Shown: piece by piece, positions 37,376 to 45,903 of the stretch
Numbering within the stretch: the first letter of the stretch is position 1
Layout: each line of letters begins with the position of its first letter
Made by a program: the position numbers and the translations under genes
Notes under the pieces: model-generated
The model's input: the letters and a program-made list of their open reading frames with translations, nothing else
Database searches by the model: none
What the model was told of the DNA's origin: nothing
DNA from: Sphingomonas sp. 7/4-4
GTDB taxonomy: Bacteria > Pseudomonadota > Alphaproteobacteria > Sphingomonadales > Sphingomonadaceae
Length of the DNA: 64,000 bases
NCBI RefSeq assembly: GCF_027941955.1
Contig: NZ_CP115960.1
Location: 2,992,501-3,056,500 of the forward strand
Reading direction: 5' to 3'

Positions 37376-37655
37376 TGGGGCTCCAGTCGAGCTTCAGCGC
37401 GAGCAGGCGATCGGCGATCGTGGTGGGATAGATCGGGAATTTGCCGTCCTCGACGGCCTTGCGGATCCGCGCAACCCGCTCGGAATCGACCGGAGGCTTG
37501 GCCGCCATCGCGCTCGACAGCTCGGCGGCGGTCGATTCGACCGTCTTCACTTCGTTCGAGACGGGCTTCGCCGCTGCCACCGGAGCGGCGGGAGCGACCG
37601 GCGCAATGCGGCGGTCAGCGACCGCGCCTGCCTTGTTGCCGATTGAGTCCACCAT
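37362..37655 (-). CDS. flgM: Anti-sigma-28 factor FlgM
   Basis: A 97-residue protein. The N-terminal half is disordered and Ala/Pro-rich. The C-terminal FliA-binding helices read DSERVARIRKAVEDGKFPIY and TTIADRLLALKLDW, the FlgM family pattern. FlgM holds FliA inactive until the hook is finished and it is then exported. The ATG at 37655 has a GAGGAAG ribosome site. A FliA-type promoter lies 36 bases upstream, giving the classical feedback loop. Confidence 0.9.
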   Translation of the reverse strand: MVDSIGNKAGAVADRRIAPVAPAAPVAAAKPVSNEVKTVESTAAELSSAMAAKPPVDSERVARIRKAVEDGKFPIYPTTIADRLLALKLDWSPNDAA

Positions 37656-37690
37656 TGCTGCTTCCTCGGGAAACTGTTCCTGCAGCGATA

Positions 37691-37718
37691 GGAACGGCCG
37701 CTTTAGGGCCGGCTTTAG
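37691..37718 (-). promoter_or_regulatory. Sigma-28 (FliA) promoter of flgM-flgN
   Basis: On the minus strand: CTAAAGC, 13 bases, GCCGTTCC, the same geometry as the fliC, fliD and motA sites. The spacer holds a second partial copy (CTAAAGCGGCC), forming an imperfect tandem of the -35 region. The predicted leader is about 28 bases. Confidence 0.7.
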
Positions 37719-37724
37719 GAAAAA

Positions 37725-38246
37725 TCATTCGGTCCATCCGGGCAGCCGCGCGCGGCCGGATTCGAGCGCCACTGCCTGGATCGGCGGCTTCTTGTCGTCG
37801 ACCTTGACCATCAGCCGTGCGCCCGGCGCGGCATCGCCCATCGCAATGCCGTCGCGCGTGATCGAGAAGCCGGGCGAACCGGCTTCGACGGTGATCGGAT
37901 CGCCGCGGCGGATCACCGGGGCGGCCTTGATCGGAGCGACCAGCGCCTGCGCGGTGGCGACGGGCGCCGCCCTGAGCTGGGGCACGGCATTGACCGGGAC
38001 ATAGATGCGCCAGGCCGGCGCCATGCAGCGCACGACCACTGCGTCCTTCGCTTCGCTGCGCCATTCGAGCTGCGGGGCGGGACACGCCTGCAGCTTCAGC
38101 CTTTTGTCGACCGGCGCACGGGCGCCGCCGAGCTCGCTTATGCCCATGCCGGTGAACTGGGCGACGATCGTGTCGAGCACCGGCGTCGACTGGAAGTCCT
38201 GCGCGGCGGCCGGGGTGGCGACGGCAAGGGCGAGGGACAGCAGCAT
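37725..38246 (-). CDS. flgA: Flagellar P-ring assembly chaperone FlgA
   Basis: A 173-residue protein with a short Sec signal peptide (LLSLALAVATPAAAQ) following an AAGGAG ribosome site. The C-terminal SAF domain contains APVIRRGDPITVEAGSPGFS and a run ending RARLPGWTE. FlgA acts in the periplasm to help FlgI polymerise. ATG at 38246 is chosen because the frame upstream, to 38297, has no signal-like start. Confidence 0.88.
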   Translation of the reverse strand: MLLSLALAVATPAAAQDFQSTPVLDTIVAQFTGMGISELGGARAPVDKRLKLQACPAPQLEWRSEAKDAVVVRCMAPAWRIYVPVNAVPQLRAAPVATAQALVAPIKAAPVIRRGDPITVEAGSPGFSITRDGIAMGDAAPGARLMVKVDDKKPPIQAVALESGRARLPGWTE

Positions 38247-38293
38247 GATAGTCTCCTTGAGCGGGCGGCAAGGCCGCGTTGCCGGGCGGCAGA

Positions 38294-38788
38294 TCATTGC
38301 CGGCCTCCGTCATAACCGAGTGAGAGGACTGCGCGGCGCTGGCCGCGGGCAGTGACGATGGCGATGCGCCCGGGCGCGACCGCGTGTGCCCGGACCAGCA
38401 TCGCCGCGACGGCGCGGGCGCGATCGGCGGCGAGGATCGGGCCGCTGCCGGTGACCGGATCGACGTCGGCGGGGCTGCCGTCGACTTCGCCGATGATCCG
38501 TAGGCGCGTGCGTGGGTCGGCGGCGGCGGTGCGGGCCCAGGCGAGCGCCGCGGCGCCGTCCAGAAGCTGCGCCGAGCCGGGCGTGAAGCCGTTCACCGCG
38601 GCGAGATCGACCGGCATCGCCGGCGCCTGTTCCTTGATGCCGAAGCCGGCGCGAAAGCCGGCGGCGAGCGTGTTGGGATCAACCTGGTTGGCCTGGAGCA
38701 GCACGAAGAAGCCGACCAGCAGCAAGGCGAGGTCGGCGAGCGTGGTCAGCCAGATCGGCCGCGCGGGAAGATCGTCGTCGAACGTCAT
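38294..38788 (-). CDS. Short MotB-like stator/OmpA-family protein
   Basis: A 164-residue protein. One N-terminal membrane segment, LADLALLLVGFFVLLQ, contains Asp19 at the place of the proton-carrying Asp of MotB. The C-terminal part (about 60-160) looks like a reduced OmpA domain: VNGFTPGSAQLLDG, LRIIGEVDGSP, then AADRARAVAAMLVRAHAV. The usual GHTD peptidoglycan motif is degenerate. The canonical MotB is encoded separately at 49453-50409. The start overlaps the end of the MotA-like gene. Its role is uncertain: an alternative stator, or an assembly factor. Confidence 0.75.
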   Translation of the reverse strand: MTFDDDLPARPIWLTTLADLALLLVGFFVLLQANQVDPNTLAAGFRAGFGIKEQAPAMPVDLAAVNGFTPGSAQLLDGAAALAWARTAAADPRTRLRIIGEVDGSPADVDPVTGSGPILAADRARAVAAMLVRAHAVAPGRIAIVTARGQRRAVLSLGYDGGRQ

Positions 38789-39429
38789 GCCGCGAGGTCT
38801 TTCGCGTGGCGAGGCTCGATCGTGGCGAGCGCCGCGAGCAGGGCGGCGAGCCGGGCGCGTTCCTGCGCCTCGTGCCGGGCCTGGCGCCGGAGCCGCGACG
38901 CCACGGGAGTGGCGAGCAGGCAGGCGATGACCGCGCCGTAGAGCGTCGTGAGCAACGCCACTGCCATTGCCGTACCGATCGTCGCCGGATCGCGCATCGC
39001 AGTGAACATCTGGACCAGCCCGATCAGCGTGCCGATCATCCCCATCGCCGGCGCGATATCGGCGGCACCGCTCCACATTTCGGCGGCGGCGCGGTGGCGT
39101 TCGAAGCGGGCCAAACGGCGCTGCTCGAGCAATTGGGCAACCTGCTCCGGCGAAGCGCCGTCGACGATCGCGGCGACCGCGGCGGCGGTATCTGGATCGG
39201 CGATCACGTTGCGATCCAGCGCGATCACGCCATGGCGACGAACGATGCGGGCGAAGGCGGCGACCTGCGCGAGCAGCGGCTCGGCATCGAAACGGCGGCG
39301 CGCCAGCGTGCGGAGCGCCACGATGCCGCGGCCCAGATCGCCGAGCGGCGTGCGCAATATGACGGCGAGAACCGTACCGCCGAGGACGATGGCCAGCGCG
39401 AGCGGATCGAGGAAGGGGCCGAAGTTCAT
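38785..39429 (-). CDS. MotA/TolQ/ExbB-type proton channel protein (second stator-like pair)
   Basis: A 214-residue membrane protein. The N-terminal segment is FLDPLALAIVLGGTVLAVIL; a central cytoplasmic loop precedes the paired C-terminal segments with MWSGAADIAPAMGMIGTLIG and GTAMAVALLTTLYGAVIACL, typical of the MotA/ExbB fold. It is shorter than the canonical MotA at 48589-49452. It heads a minus-strand group with the MotB-like gene and flgA, divergent from flgB. A weak sigma-54 site lies directly upstream. Confidence 0.82.
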   Translation of the reverse strand: MNFGPFLDPLALAIVLGGTVLAVILRTPLGDLGRGIVALRTLARRRFDAEPLLAQVAAFARIVRRHGVIALDRNVIADPDTAAAVAAIVDGASPEQVAQLLEQRRLARFERHRAAAEMWSGAADIAPAMGMIGTLIGLVQMFTAMRDPATIGTAMAVALLTTLYGAVIACLLATPVASRLRRQARHEAQERARLAALLAALATIEPRHAKDLAA

Positions 39430-39441
39430 GCGCTCACGACT

Positions 39442-39456
39442 GCAAGGGCCGGGCCA
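39442..39456 (-). promoter_or_regulatory. Possible sigma-54 promoter of the MotA-like gene
   Basis: On the minus strand: TGGCCC, GGCCC, TTGC, with correct GG-N10-GC spacing and one departure from consensus (C at the fifth position). The predicted start site falls within a base or two of the ATG at 39429, so a transcript from it would be leaderless. Confidence 0.45.
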
Positions 39457-39494
39457 GTTTGGCGTGGTCGCCTGACGGTGGTCGTTTCCTTGAT

Positions 39495-39576
39495 CGTCAT
39501 CCCGGCGAAAGCCGGGATCCAGAGCCGCGAGCGGATCGCCTGGGACTCTGGGCCCCGGCCTTCGCCGGGGTGACGA
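39495..39576. repeat. REP-like double palindrome in the motA-like/flgB intergenic region
   Basis: Two oppositely oriented units each contain a small hairpin: CCCGGCGAAAGCCGGG near 39501-39516 and CCCCGGCCTTCGCCGGGG near 39553-39570. They are flanked by GTCATC and GGTGAC and by CCAGAG and CTCTGG. This matches the extragenic palindromes common in sphingomonad and Caulobacter genomes. The remainder of the 328-base region (39430-39757) holds the sigma-54 sites at both ends and no gene. Confidence 0.75.
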
Positions 39577-39706
39577 CGAATGCAAGGCCGCGATCCGGGC
39601 GCTTCACCAAGGTTCCGGCAGTCGGTTGCCGCCCGACCGGCAAAAGCTTGCCGGCCGGCCCGCGCGTAGAGGGAAATCGAACACCCGGCACGCTTTGCAA
39701 GAAAAT

Positions 39707-39721
39707 TGGCACGGCCATTGC
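39707..39721 (+). promoter_or_regulatory. Sigma-54 promoter of the flgB operon
   Basis: TGGCAC, GGCCA, TTGC: a full match to the -24/-12 consensus with GG-N10-GC. The expected start is near 39733, about 25 bases before the flgB ATG. It should drive flgBCDEFGHIJKL. Confidence 0.88.
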
Positions 39722-39757
39722 AGCGACACGCCCGAACTTTTGTGCGGGAGACGTGCA

Positions 39758-40111
39758 ATGCCCAACGACAGCCTTTTCGGCGTACACGGCGCGGCGCTGA
39801 CCGTGCGCTCGCAGCGCATGGGCGTGCTCGCGTCGAACATCGCCAATGCCTCGACCCCCGGGTACAAGGCGAAGGACATCGACTTCCAGGCCGCGCTGGC
39901 TTCGATCGAAGCCCCCGGCGGGTCGAGCGATGCCGCGATGGACGCCGCGACGCTCTATCGCGTGCCGCTCCAGCCGAGCCAGGACGGCAACACCGTCGAG
40001 CTCGCCACCGAACAGACCGCCTTCGCCGAGAATGCCGTCGCCTATCAGACGACCCTGTCGTTCCTGAACGGCCGCATCTCGACGATCACGCGCGCGCTGC
40101 GGGGAGAATAA
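39758..40111 (+). CDS. flgB: Proximal rod protein FlgB
   Basis: A 117-residue rod subunit. The flagellar rod/hook N-terminal motif reads RSQRMGVLASNIANASTPGY, with C-terminal heptads in ENAVAYQTTLSFLNGRISTI. The ATG at 39758 has a GGGAG ribosome site and is downstream of the sigma-54 promoter; the frame upstream to 39626 lies before that promoter and is not coding. It is first in a long operon. Confidence 0.95.
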   Translation: MPNDSLFGVHGAALTVRSQRMGVLASNIANASTPGYKAKDIDFQAALASIEAPGGSSDAAMDAATLYRVPLQPSQDGNTVELATEQTAFAENAVAYQTTLSFLNGRISTITRALRGE

Positions 40112-40113
40112 GC

Positions 40114-40524
40114 ATGGGCAACCAGCCGCTCTCGATCTTCCAGGTCTCCGGCCGCGCGATGAGCGCGCAGCTGGTGCGGATGAACACGACCGCATCGAAC
40201 CTCGCCAATGCCGGCACCGTCGCGTCGAGCGCCGAGGCCGCATACCGCACGATCAAGCCGGTGTTCCGCACCGCCTTCGACGAGGCGAGCGGCATGTCCA
40301 CCGTCGATGTCGAGCAGGTCGTCACCGCCGGATCCGAGCCGACCAAGCGCTACGACCCCGGCAATCCGCTCGCCGACAAGGACGGCAATGTCTGGGAGAG
40401 CGCGGTCGACGAGACCCGCGAGCTCGTCGACATGCTCGAATCGTCGCGCACCTACCAGAACAATGTCGAGGTCATGCAGACTGCCAAGCAGCTGATCGTC
40501 GACACCCTCAAGCTGGGCCGCTGA
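40114..40524 (+). CDS. flgC: Proximal rod protein FlgC
   Basis: A 136-residue rod subunit with QLVRMNTTASNLANAGTVAS near the N-terminus and LVDMLESSRTYQNNVEVMQT at the C-terminus, the paired helices of axial proteins. The ATG two bases after the flgB stop has a GGGGAG ribosome site. Intact. Confidence 0.95.
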   Translation: MGNQPLSIFQVSGRAMSAQLVRMNTTASNLANAGTVASSAEAAYRTIKPVFRTAFDEASGMSTVDVEQVVTAGSEPTKRYDPGNPLADKDGNVWESAVDETRELVDMLESSRTYQNNVEVMQTAKQLIVDTLKLGR

Positions 40525-40526
40525 TC

Positions 40527-41216
40527 ATGGATTTCGATAGCACGCTGCAGACCCTGGGCATCAAGCGCTACGGCGCTTCGTCCTCGTCGGGCACCAAGGA
40601 CACGTCGAACCTCGGCAAGACCGAGATGGATCAGGGCGACTTCCTGACGCTGATGACGGCGCAGCTGAAGAACCAGGATCCGTTCGAGCCGGTCGACAAC
40701 ACCCAGATGGTCGCGCAGATGGCGCAATTCTCGTCGCTCTCGGGCATCACCGAGATGAACACGACACTGAAGGCGATCTCGGACAAATTGGCGGGGACGT
40801 CGCTCGGCGACGCGCTCGGCTATGTCGGCAAGACCGTGCTGACCGAAGGCTCGACTGCCTATCCGCGCACCACGGGCGGCATCGCCGGCGCCGTCGCGCT
40901 GGCGGACAACGCCACCGACGTGAGCGTCACGATCAGCGATCCCAACGGCAAGACGCTCAAGACCATGGTGCTCGGCGCGCAGGACAAGGGCGCCGTCGCC
41001 TTCGACTGGGACGGCGTCACCGAGAGCGGCGATCCCGCCGGCGAGGGCCCGTTCACGGTGAAGATCACCGCGCGCAATGCCGATGGCGCGGTCACTGCCG
41101 CCCCGCTCGTCTGGGCACCGGTATCGACGGTGTCGATGGGCGCCGACGGCCAGCCCCGGCTCACGCTTCCCGGCCTCGGCCAGATTACGCTCTCCGACGT
41201 CTGGCAAGTCGGCTGA
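40527..41216 (+). CDS. flgD: Hook-capping (scaffold) protein FlgD
   Basis: A 229-residue protein. The N-terminal block DQGDFLTLMTAQLKNQDPFE and VDNTQMVAQMAQFSSLSGIT is the FlgD signature. The C-terminal domain is an Ig-like/FlgD tudor fold with ISDPNGKTLKTMVLGAQDKG and FDWDG. It caps the growing hook. Two bases follow flgC. Confidence 0.96.
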   Translation: MDFDSTLQTLGIKRYGASSSSGTKDTSNLGKTEMDQGDFLTLMTAQLKNQDPFEPVDNTQMVAQMAQFSSLSGITEMNTTLKAISDKLAGTSLGDALGYVGKTVLTEGSTAYPRTTGGIAGAVALADNATDVSVTISDPNGKTLKTMVLGAQDKGAVAFDWDGVTESGDPAGEGPFTVKITARNADGAVTAAPLVWAPVSTVSMGADGQPRLTLPGLGQITLSDVWQVG

Positions 41217-41240
41217 TCCAGGATTCCAAGGAGTAATCGC

Positions 41241-42521
41241 ATGTCCTTCTTCACTTCACTCAGCGGGCTCCAGGCTGCCCAGACCGAAATGTCGACGATC
41301 TCGCACAACCTCGCGAACGTCTCGACCAACGGCTTCAAGCGTTCGACGACGCAGTTCGCCGACGTGATCGCGTCGACCGCCAATTCGAACCCGACCAATG
41401 TGATCGGTTCGGGCACGGTGGTTAAATCGGTGCGCCAGCAGTTCAGCCAGGGCGGCTTCACCCAATCGACTTCGGCGCTCGACGTCGCGGTCTCGGGCGA
41501 GGGCTTCTTCGTGGTGAAGAGTCCCGATGCGAGCGGCAACGGCGTCGCCTACACCCGCAACGGCAGCTTCCTCGTCAATTCCGACCGCTATGTCGTCGAT
41601 GCGCAAGGCAACAAGCTGCAGGTCTATCCGGTCGACGGCTCGGGCGCGGTGGTCGCGACCGGGCTCGGCTCGACCGTCCCGATCCAGCTGCCGCAGACCA
41701 GCGGCATTCCGGTGGCGACCACGAACGTGAACCTGTCGCTCAACCTCAACGCCAATTCGACCGTGCCGACCGCGGCGTTCGATCGCTTCGATCCGTCGAC
41801 CTACAACCATTCGAACCAGACCACGATCTTCGACTCGAGCGGCAACGCAATGACGCTGACGACCTATTTCGTCCGCGACAGCGCGCCGAGCACCGGCGAT
41901 CCGACCAGCAGCTGGAGCGCCTATTCGTTCGTCGGCGACAAGCAGCTGAGCGCGGATTCCGATCCGAACGCCGGCACGCCGATCTCGATGACCTTCGACG
42001 CCACGGGAGCGAAGACCGCGCCGACGGGCACGACCACTTTCGCGGGCTTCCTCCCGCCGGGTTCGACCGTCGATCAGGTGCTCACCGTCGATTTCGGCAA
42101 CGCGACGACCCAGGTCTACAAGCCGTTCAACGTCGCCGCGGCGACGCAGGACGGCGCGCCGGTCGGCCAGCTGGAAGGCGTGACGATCGGCGAGGACGGC
42201 ACGGTGCGCGCGAGCTTCTCGAACGGCGACACCCAGTCGCTCGGCAAGGTCGTGCTCGCCAGCTTCTCGAATCCTACCGGTTTGCGCCAGCTGGGCAGCA
42301 GCACCTGGTCGGCTTCGGGCCTGTCGGGCGATCCGCGCCTCGGCGAGCCGGGGACGCAGGGTTTCGGCGGGCTGATGACCGGTGCGATCGAGCGATCGAA
42401 CGTCGACATCACCGAAGAGCTGGTCGGGCTGATCGCCGCGCAGCGCGCCTTCCAGGCCAACGCCAAGGCGCTCGATACTGCGAGCCAGATCTCGCAGACC
42501 ATTTTCAACATCCGCAGCTGA
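41241..42521 (+). CDS. flgE: Flagellar hook protein FlgE
   Basis: A 426-residue hook subunit. N-terminal MSFFTSLSGLQAAQTEMSTI with SHNLANVSTNGFKRS; flagellar basal body and FlgE D2 domains in the middle; C-terminal NVDITEELVGLIAAQRAFQA and AKALDTASQISQTIFNIRS. Normal size. A 24-base gap with an AAGGAG ribosome site separates it from flgD. Confidence 0.96.
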   Translation: MSFFTSLSGLQAAQTEMSTISHNLANVSTNGFKRSTTQFADVIASTANSNPTNVIGSGTVVKSVRQQFSQGGFTQSTSALDVAVSGEGFFVVKSPDASGNGVAYTRNGSFLVNSDRYVVDAQGNKLQVYPVDGSGAVVATGLGSTVPIQLPQTSGIPVATTNVNLSLNLNANSTVPTAAFDRFDPSTYNHSNQTTIFDSSGNAMTLTTYFVRDSAPSTGDPTSSWSAYSFVGDKQLSADSDPNAGTPISMTFDATGAKTAPTGTTTFAGFLPPGSTVDQVLTVDFGNATTQVYKPFNVAAATQDGAPVGQLEGVTIGEDGTVRASFSNGDTQSLGKVVLASFSNPTGLRQLGSSTWSASGLSGDPRLGEPGTQGFGGLMTGAIERSNVDITEELVGLIAAQRAFQANAKALDTASQISQTIFNIRS

Positions 42522-42543
42522 CGAAAGGCTGAGGGGAAACCGC

Positions 42544-43286
42544 ATGGATCGGCTGGTCTACACCGCGCTCACCGGACTGCGCAGCCAGATGGCGGCGCAG
42601 TCGACGATCGCGAACAACATCGCGAACGCGTCGACCACCGGCTATCGCGCCGACCGGGTCAGCTTCGACCGGCTGGTGCTGCAGGGCTCCGGGTTCGAAT
42701 CGCGCCAGCTCGCAGCGGAGGAAGTCGAGGACTTCGACCGCCGCGCCGGCACGATCGTCCAGACCGCTCGGCCGCTCGACGTGGCGGTGACGTCCGATTC
42801 GTGGATCGCGGTCCAGGCGACCGACGGCAGCGAAGCCTATACGAGGCGCGGCGACCTTTCGGTCGCGGCCTCGGGCGTGCTGGAAACCGGAGACGGTTTC
42901 CCGGTGATGGGGTCGGGGGCCCCATCACCGTGCCGCCCTATCAATCGATCGCTATCGCCGAGGACGGCACCGTATCGATCGTGCCTGCGGGCGGCGATCC
43001 GACGCAGCCGCAGGTGATCGACAAGATCAAGCTGGCGAGCCCCGAAGGCAGCCAGACCGCCAAGGGCCTCGACAACCTGCTGCACGTGAAGGGCGGCGGG
43101 GTTTTGCCGGAGGATCTCGACGGCAAGGTCGCGTCGGGCGCGCTCGAGCAATCGAACGTCAATCTCACTCAGGCGCTGGTCGACATGATCGAGAACCAGC
43201 GCAGCTACGAAGTACAGGCCGGCCTCCTCAAGGAAGCCCGGAACATGGACGAGAGCGCCGCATCGCTGATGCGGATGCCCGCGTAA
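42544..43286 (+). CDS. flgF: Proximal rod protein FlgF (frameshifted here)
   Basis: The restored product is about 247 residues. N-terminal MDRLVYTALTGLRSQMAAQS with ANNIANASTTGYRADRVSF; C-terminal QSNVNLTQALVDMIENQRSY. The frame breaks at GGGGG 42915-42919; a sixth G gives GFPVMGSGGPITVPPYQSIA and joins the two halves. It forms the rod with FlgB, FlgC and FlgG. Confidence 0.94.
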
Positions 43287-43302
43287 CGAAAGGATTTAGA
43301 CG

Positions 43303-44091
43303 ATGGGTTCCTCGGCAATGCACATCGCGCGCACCGGGCTCGACGCTCAGGACATGCGCATGCGGGTGATCTCGAACAACCTCGCCAACGTCAACACGAC
43401 GGCGTTCAAGCGCGATCGCGCCTCGTTCCAGACGCTTGCCTATCAGGTGGTGACGGCGCCGGGCGCGGCGAGCACCGCGGAGACGAAGTACGCCACGGGC
43501 CTCAACCTCGGCACCGGCGTCCGCATCCAGGGCACTGCCCGGGTGGAGACGCAAGGCAGCTTCCAGAACACCGGCGGGTCGCTCGATCTGGCGCTGGAAG
43601 GCGAAGGCTATTTCCAGGTACAGATGCCGGGCGGCCAGCTGGGCTATACCCGCGCCGGCAACTTCTCGCGCTCGGCCGAAGGGCTGATGGTGACGAGCGA
43701 CGGCTATCAGGTGCAGCCGGGAATCACGATCCCCGAGGGCACCACCGGCATCACGATCGGCGCCGACGGCACCGTATCGGCGACGATCGCGGGGCAGACC
43801 GAAGCGAGCCAGATCGGCCAGATCCAGGTCGCGACCTTCCCCAATCCCGGCGGGCTGCAGGCGACCGGCGACAATTTCCTGATCGAGACCACGGCGAGCG
43901 GTGCGGCCAGCCTCGGCGCGGCCGGCGACACGGGTCGCGCGAAAATCCGTCAGGGTGCGCTGGAGGCTTCGAACGTCAATGTCGTCGAGGAGCTGGTCGA
44001 CATGATCGAGACGCAACGCGCGTACGAGGTCAATTCGAAGATGATCTCGGCGACCGACGAGATGCTCAAATATGTCAATCAGAACATCTGA
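43303..44091 (+). CDS. flgG: Distal rod protein FlgG
   Basis: A 262-residue protein of canonical length. N-terminal SSAMHIARTGLDAQDMRMRV and ISNNLANVNTTAFKRDRASF; middle LDLALEGEGYFQVQMPGGQL; C-terminal SNVNVVEELVDMIETQRAYE. Intact. The start codon has an AAAGGA ribosome site. Confidence 0.97.
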   Translation: MGSSAMHIARTGLDAQDMRMRVISNNLANVNTTAFKRDRASFQTLAYQVVTAPGAASTAETKYATGLNLGTGVRIQGTARVETQGSFQNTGGSLDLALEGEGYFQVQMPGGQLGYTRAGNFSRSAEGLMVTSDGYQVQPGITIPEGTTGITIGADGTVSATIAGQTEASQIGQIQVATFPNPGGLQATGDNFLIETTASGAASLGAAGDTGRAKIRQGALEASNVNVVEELVDMIETQRAYEVNSKMISATDEMLKYVNQNI

Positions 44092-44101
44092 GGCCGCTGC
44101 C

Positions 44102-44796
44102 ATGAAATTTCTCACCGGCCTCGCCACCGGCGCGCTCGTCGTCGCCGCATTGGCGTTCACCAGCGCTCCGGCCAAGGCGCAGTTCCTCGGGCTGGGCAAG
44201 AAGAAGGCGAAGGAGGATTTCTCCGCCACGCTTCCGGCTGCCGAGCCCGTGGCGGCGCCCGCAAATGGCGGCATCTTCCAGGCGAATGACGGCTATGCCG
44301 CACTCTACGAAGGCGCGCGTGCGCGCCGGGTGGGCGATCCGCTGACGATCGTCCTGGTCGAGCGCACCAGCGCGTCCAAGTCGGCGAGCTCGAAGCTCGA
44401 CAGCGGCGGCGGCTTCTCGCTGACTCCGCCGAGCACGGGCGCGCTCAACCTGTTCAACAAGAGCGATGCCTCGATGAGCGGCAACCGCAATTTCAACGGC
44501 ACCGGCACCGCGGACCAGGCCAATGCACTGTCGGGCGAGATCAGCGTCACCGTAGCGGAAGTCTATCGCAACGGCACGATGCTGGTGCAGGGCCAGAAGC
44601 GCGTGACGCTCAACCGCGGCGACGAGTTCGTCCAGATCAAGGAATCGTCCGCACCGCCGACATCGACGCGTACAACCGCGTCGCCAGCACGCGCGTCGCC
44701 GATGCCCGCATCGCCTATACCGGCAAGGGCGACGTCGCCCGCGCCAGCCGCCAGGGCTGGCTGAGCCGGTTCTTCCAGATCCTCAGCCCCTTCTGA
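44102..44796 (+). CDS. flgH: Flagellar L-ring protein FlgH, lacking a lipobox (frameshifted here)
   Basis: The restored product is about 231 residues. The N-terminal signal peptide ends TSAPAKAQ with no cysteine anywhere in the first 60 residues, so the lipoprotein box usual in FlgH is absent. Family blocks follow: [20 protein letters not shown] and [20 protein letters not shown], then [19 protein letters not shown]. The frame breaks at GG 44641-44642; a third G gives [20 protein letters not shown] and a proper ending [13 protein letters not shown]. Confidence 0.92.
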
Positions 44797-44810
44797 GCGG
44801 AGCCAATTTC

Positions 44811-45903
44811 ATGATCCGATACGTGATCGCCTTTCTCGCCGCCGCGCTGGCCTTTCGCCCGCGCACGCGCAGCGCGTGAAGGACCTGGGCGGCTTCCAGG
44901 GCATCCGCACCAACCAGCTGACCGGATATGGCGTTGTCGTGGGCCTTCCCGGCACCGGCGACGACAATCTGGAATATACCGTGCAATCGATGCGCGGCGT
45001 CGCCTCGCGTTTCGGGCTGCAATTGCCGCCCGGCGTGAGCCCGAGCCTGAAGAACGCCGCAGTGGTGATGATCACCGCCGAACTGCCGCCCTTCGCCAAG
45101 CCGGGCCAGAAGCTCGACATCACCGTATCGTCGATGGGCAAGGCCAAGTCGCTTCGCGGCGGCACGCTGATCCTCACGCCGCTGCAGGGCGCGGACGGGC
45201 AGATCTATGCGATGGCACAGGGCAATCTCGCGGTCGGCGGGCTCGGTGCGGACGGCGCCGACGGCTCGAAGATCGTCGTCAACACGCCGTCCAGCGGCCG
45301 TATCCCCGAGGGCGCAACCGTCGAGCGCATCGTCGATACCGGCTTCGATCGTTCGCCGTTCCTCACCTTCAACCTCGCCCGCGCCGACTTCACCACCGCG
45401 CAGCGCGTGCAGGATGCGATCAACAGCCGCTTCGGCGGTGCGCGCGCCCGCGCGATCGACGGCGTGTCGATCGCGGTGCAGGCCCCGCCGGAGCGGATGT
45501 CCGCGCCGAATTGATGTCCGAGATCGAGAATCTCACCGTCGAGGCGGCCGAGGCCTCGGCCAAGGTCATCGTCAACGCGCGCACCGGAACCGTGGTGATC
45601 AACTCGGCGGTCCGGGTCAGCCCCGCGGCGGTGACGCATGGTAAACTCACCGTTCGTATCGATGAGGCCCAGAATGTCAGCCAGCCCCTGCCGTTTAGTA
45701 AGGGCGAGACCGTCATGGAGCAGCACAGCGTCGTGAACGTCGAGGAGGAGAAGAAGCCGATGTTCCTGATGCAGCCCGGACCCAAGCTCGCCGACGTGGT
45801 CAAGGCGGTCAACGCCATCGGCGCCTCGCCGGCCGACCTCGTCGCGATCCTCGAGGCGCTGAAGGAAGCCGGCGCGCTCAAGGCCGAGCTGATCATTCTG
45901 TGA
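44811..45903 (+). CDS. flgI: Flagellar P-ring protein FlgI (two frameshifts here)
   Basis: The restored product is about 364 residues. The signal peptide begins MIRYVIAFLAAALAF; adding a T at TTT 44853-44855 gives SPAHAQRVKDLGGFQGIRTN and so joins it to the mature protein. The second break, GG at 45495-45496, is closed by one G giving PPERDVRAELMSEIENLTV. The end region has AVNAIGASPADLVAILEALK, typical of FlgI. It forms the periplasmic bushing around the rod with help from FlgA. Confidence 0.94.
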
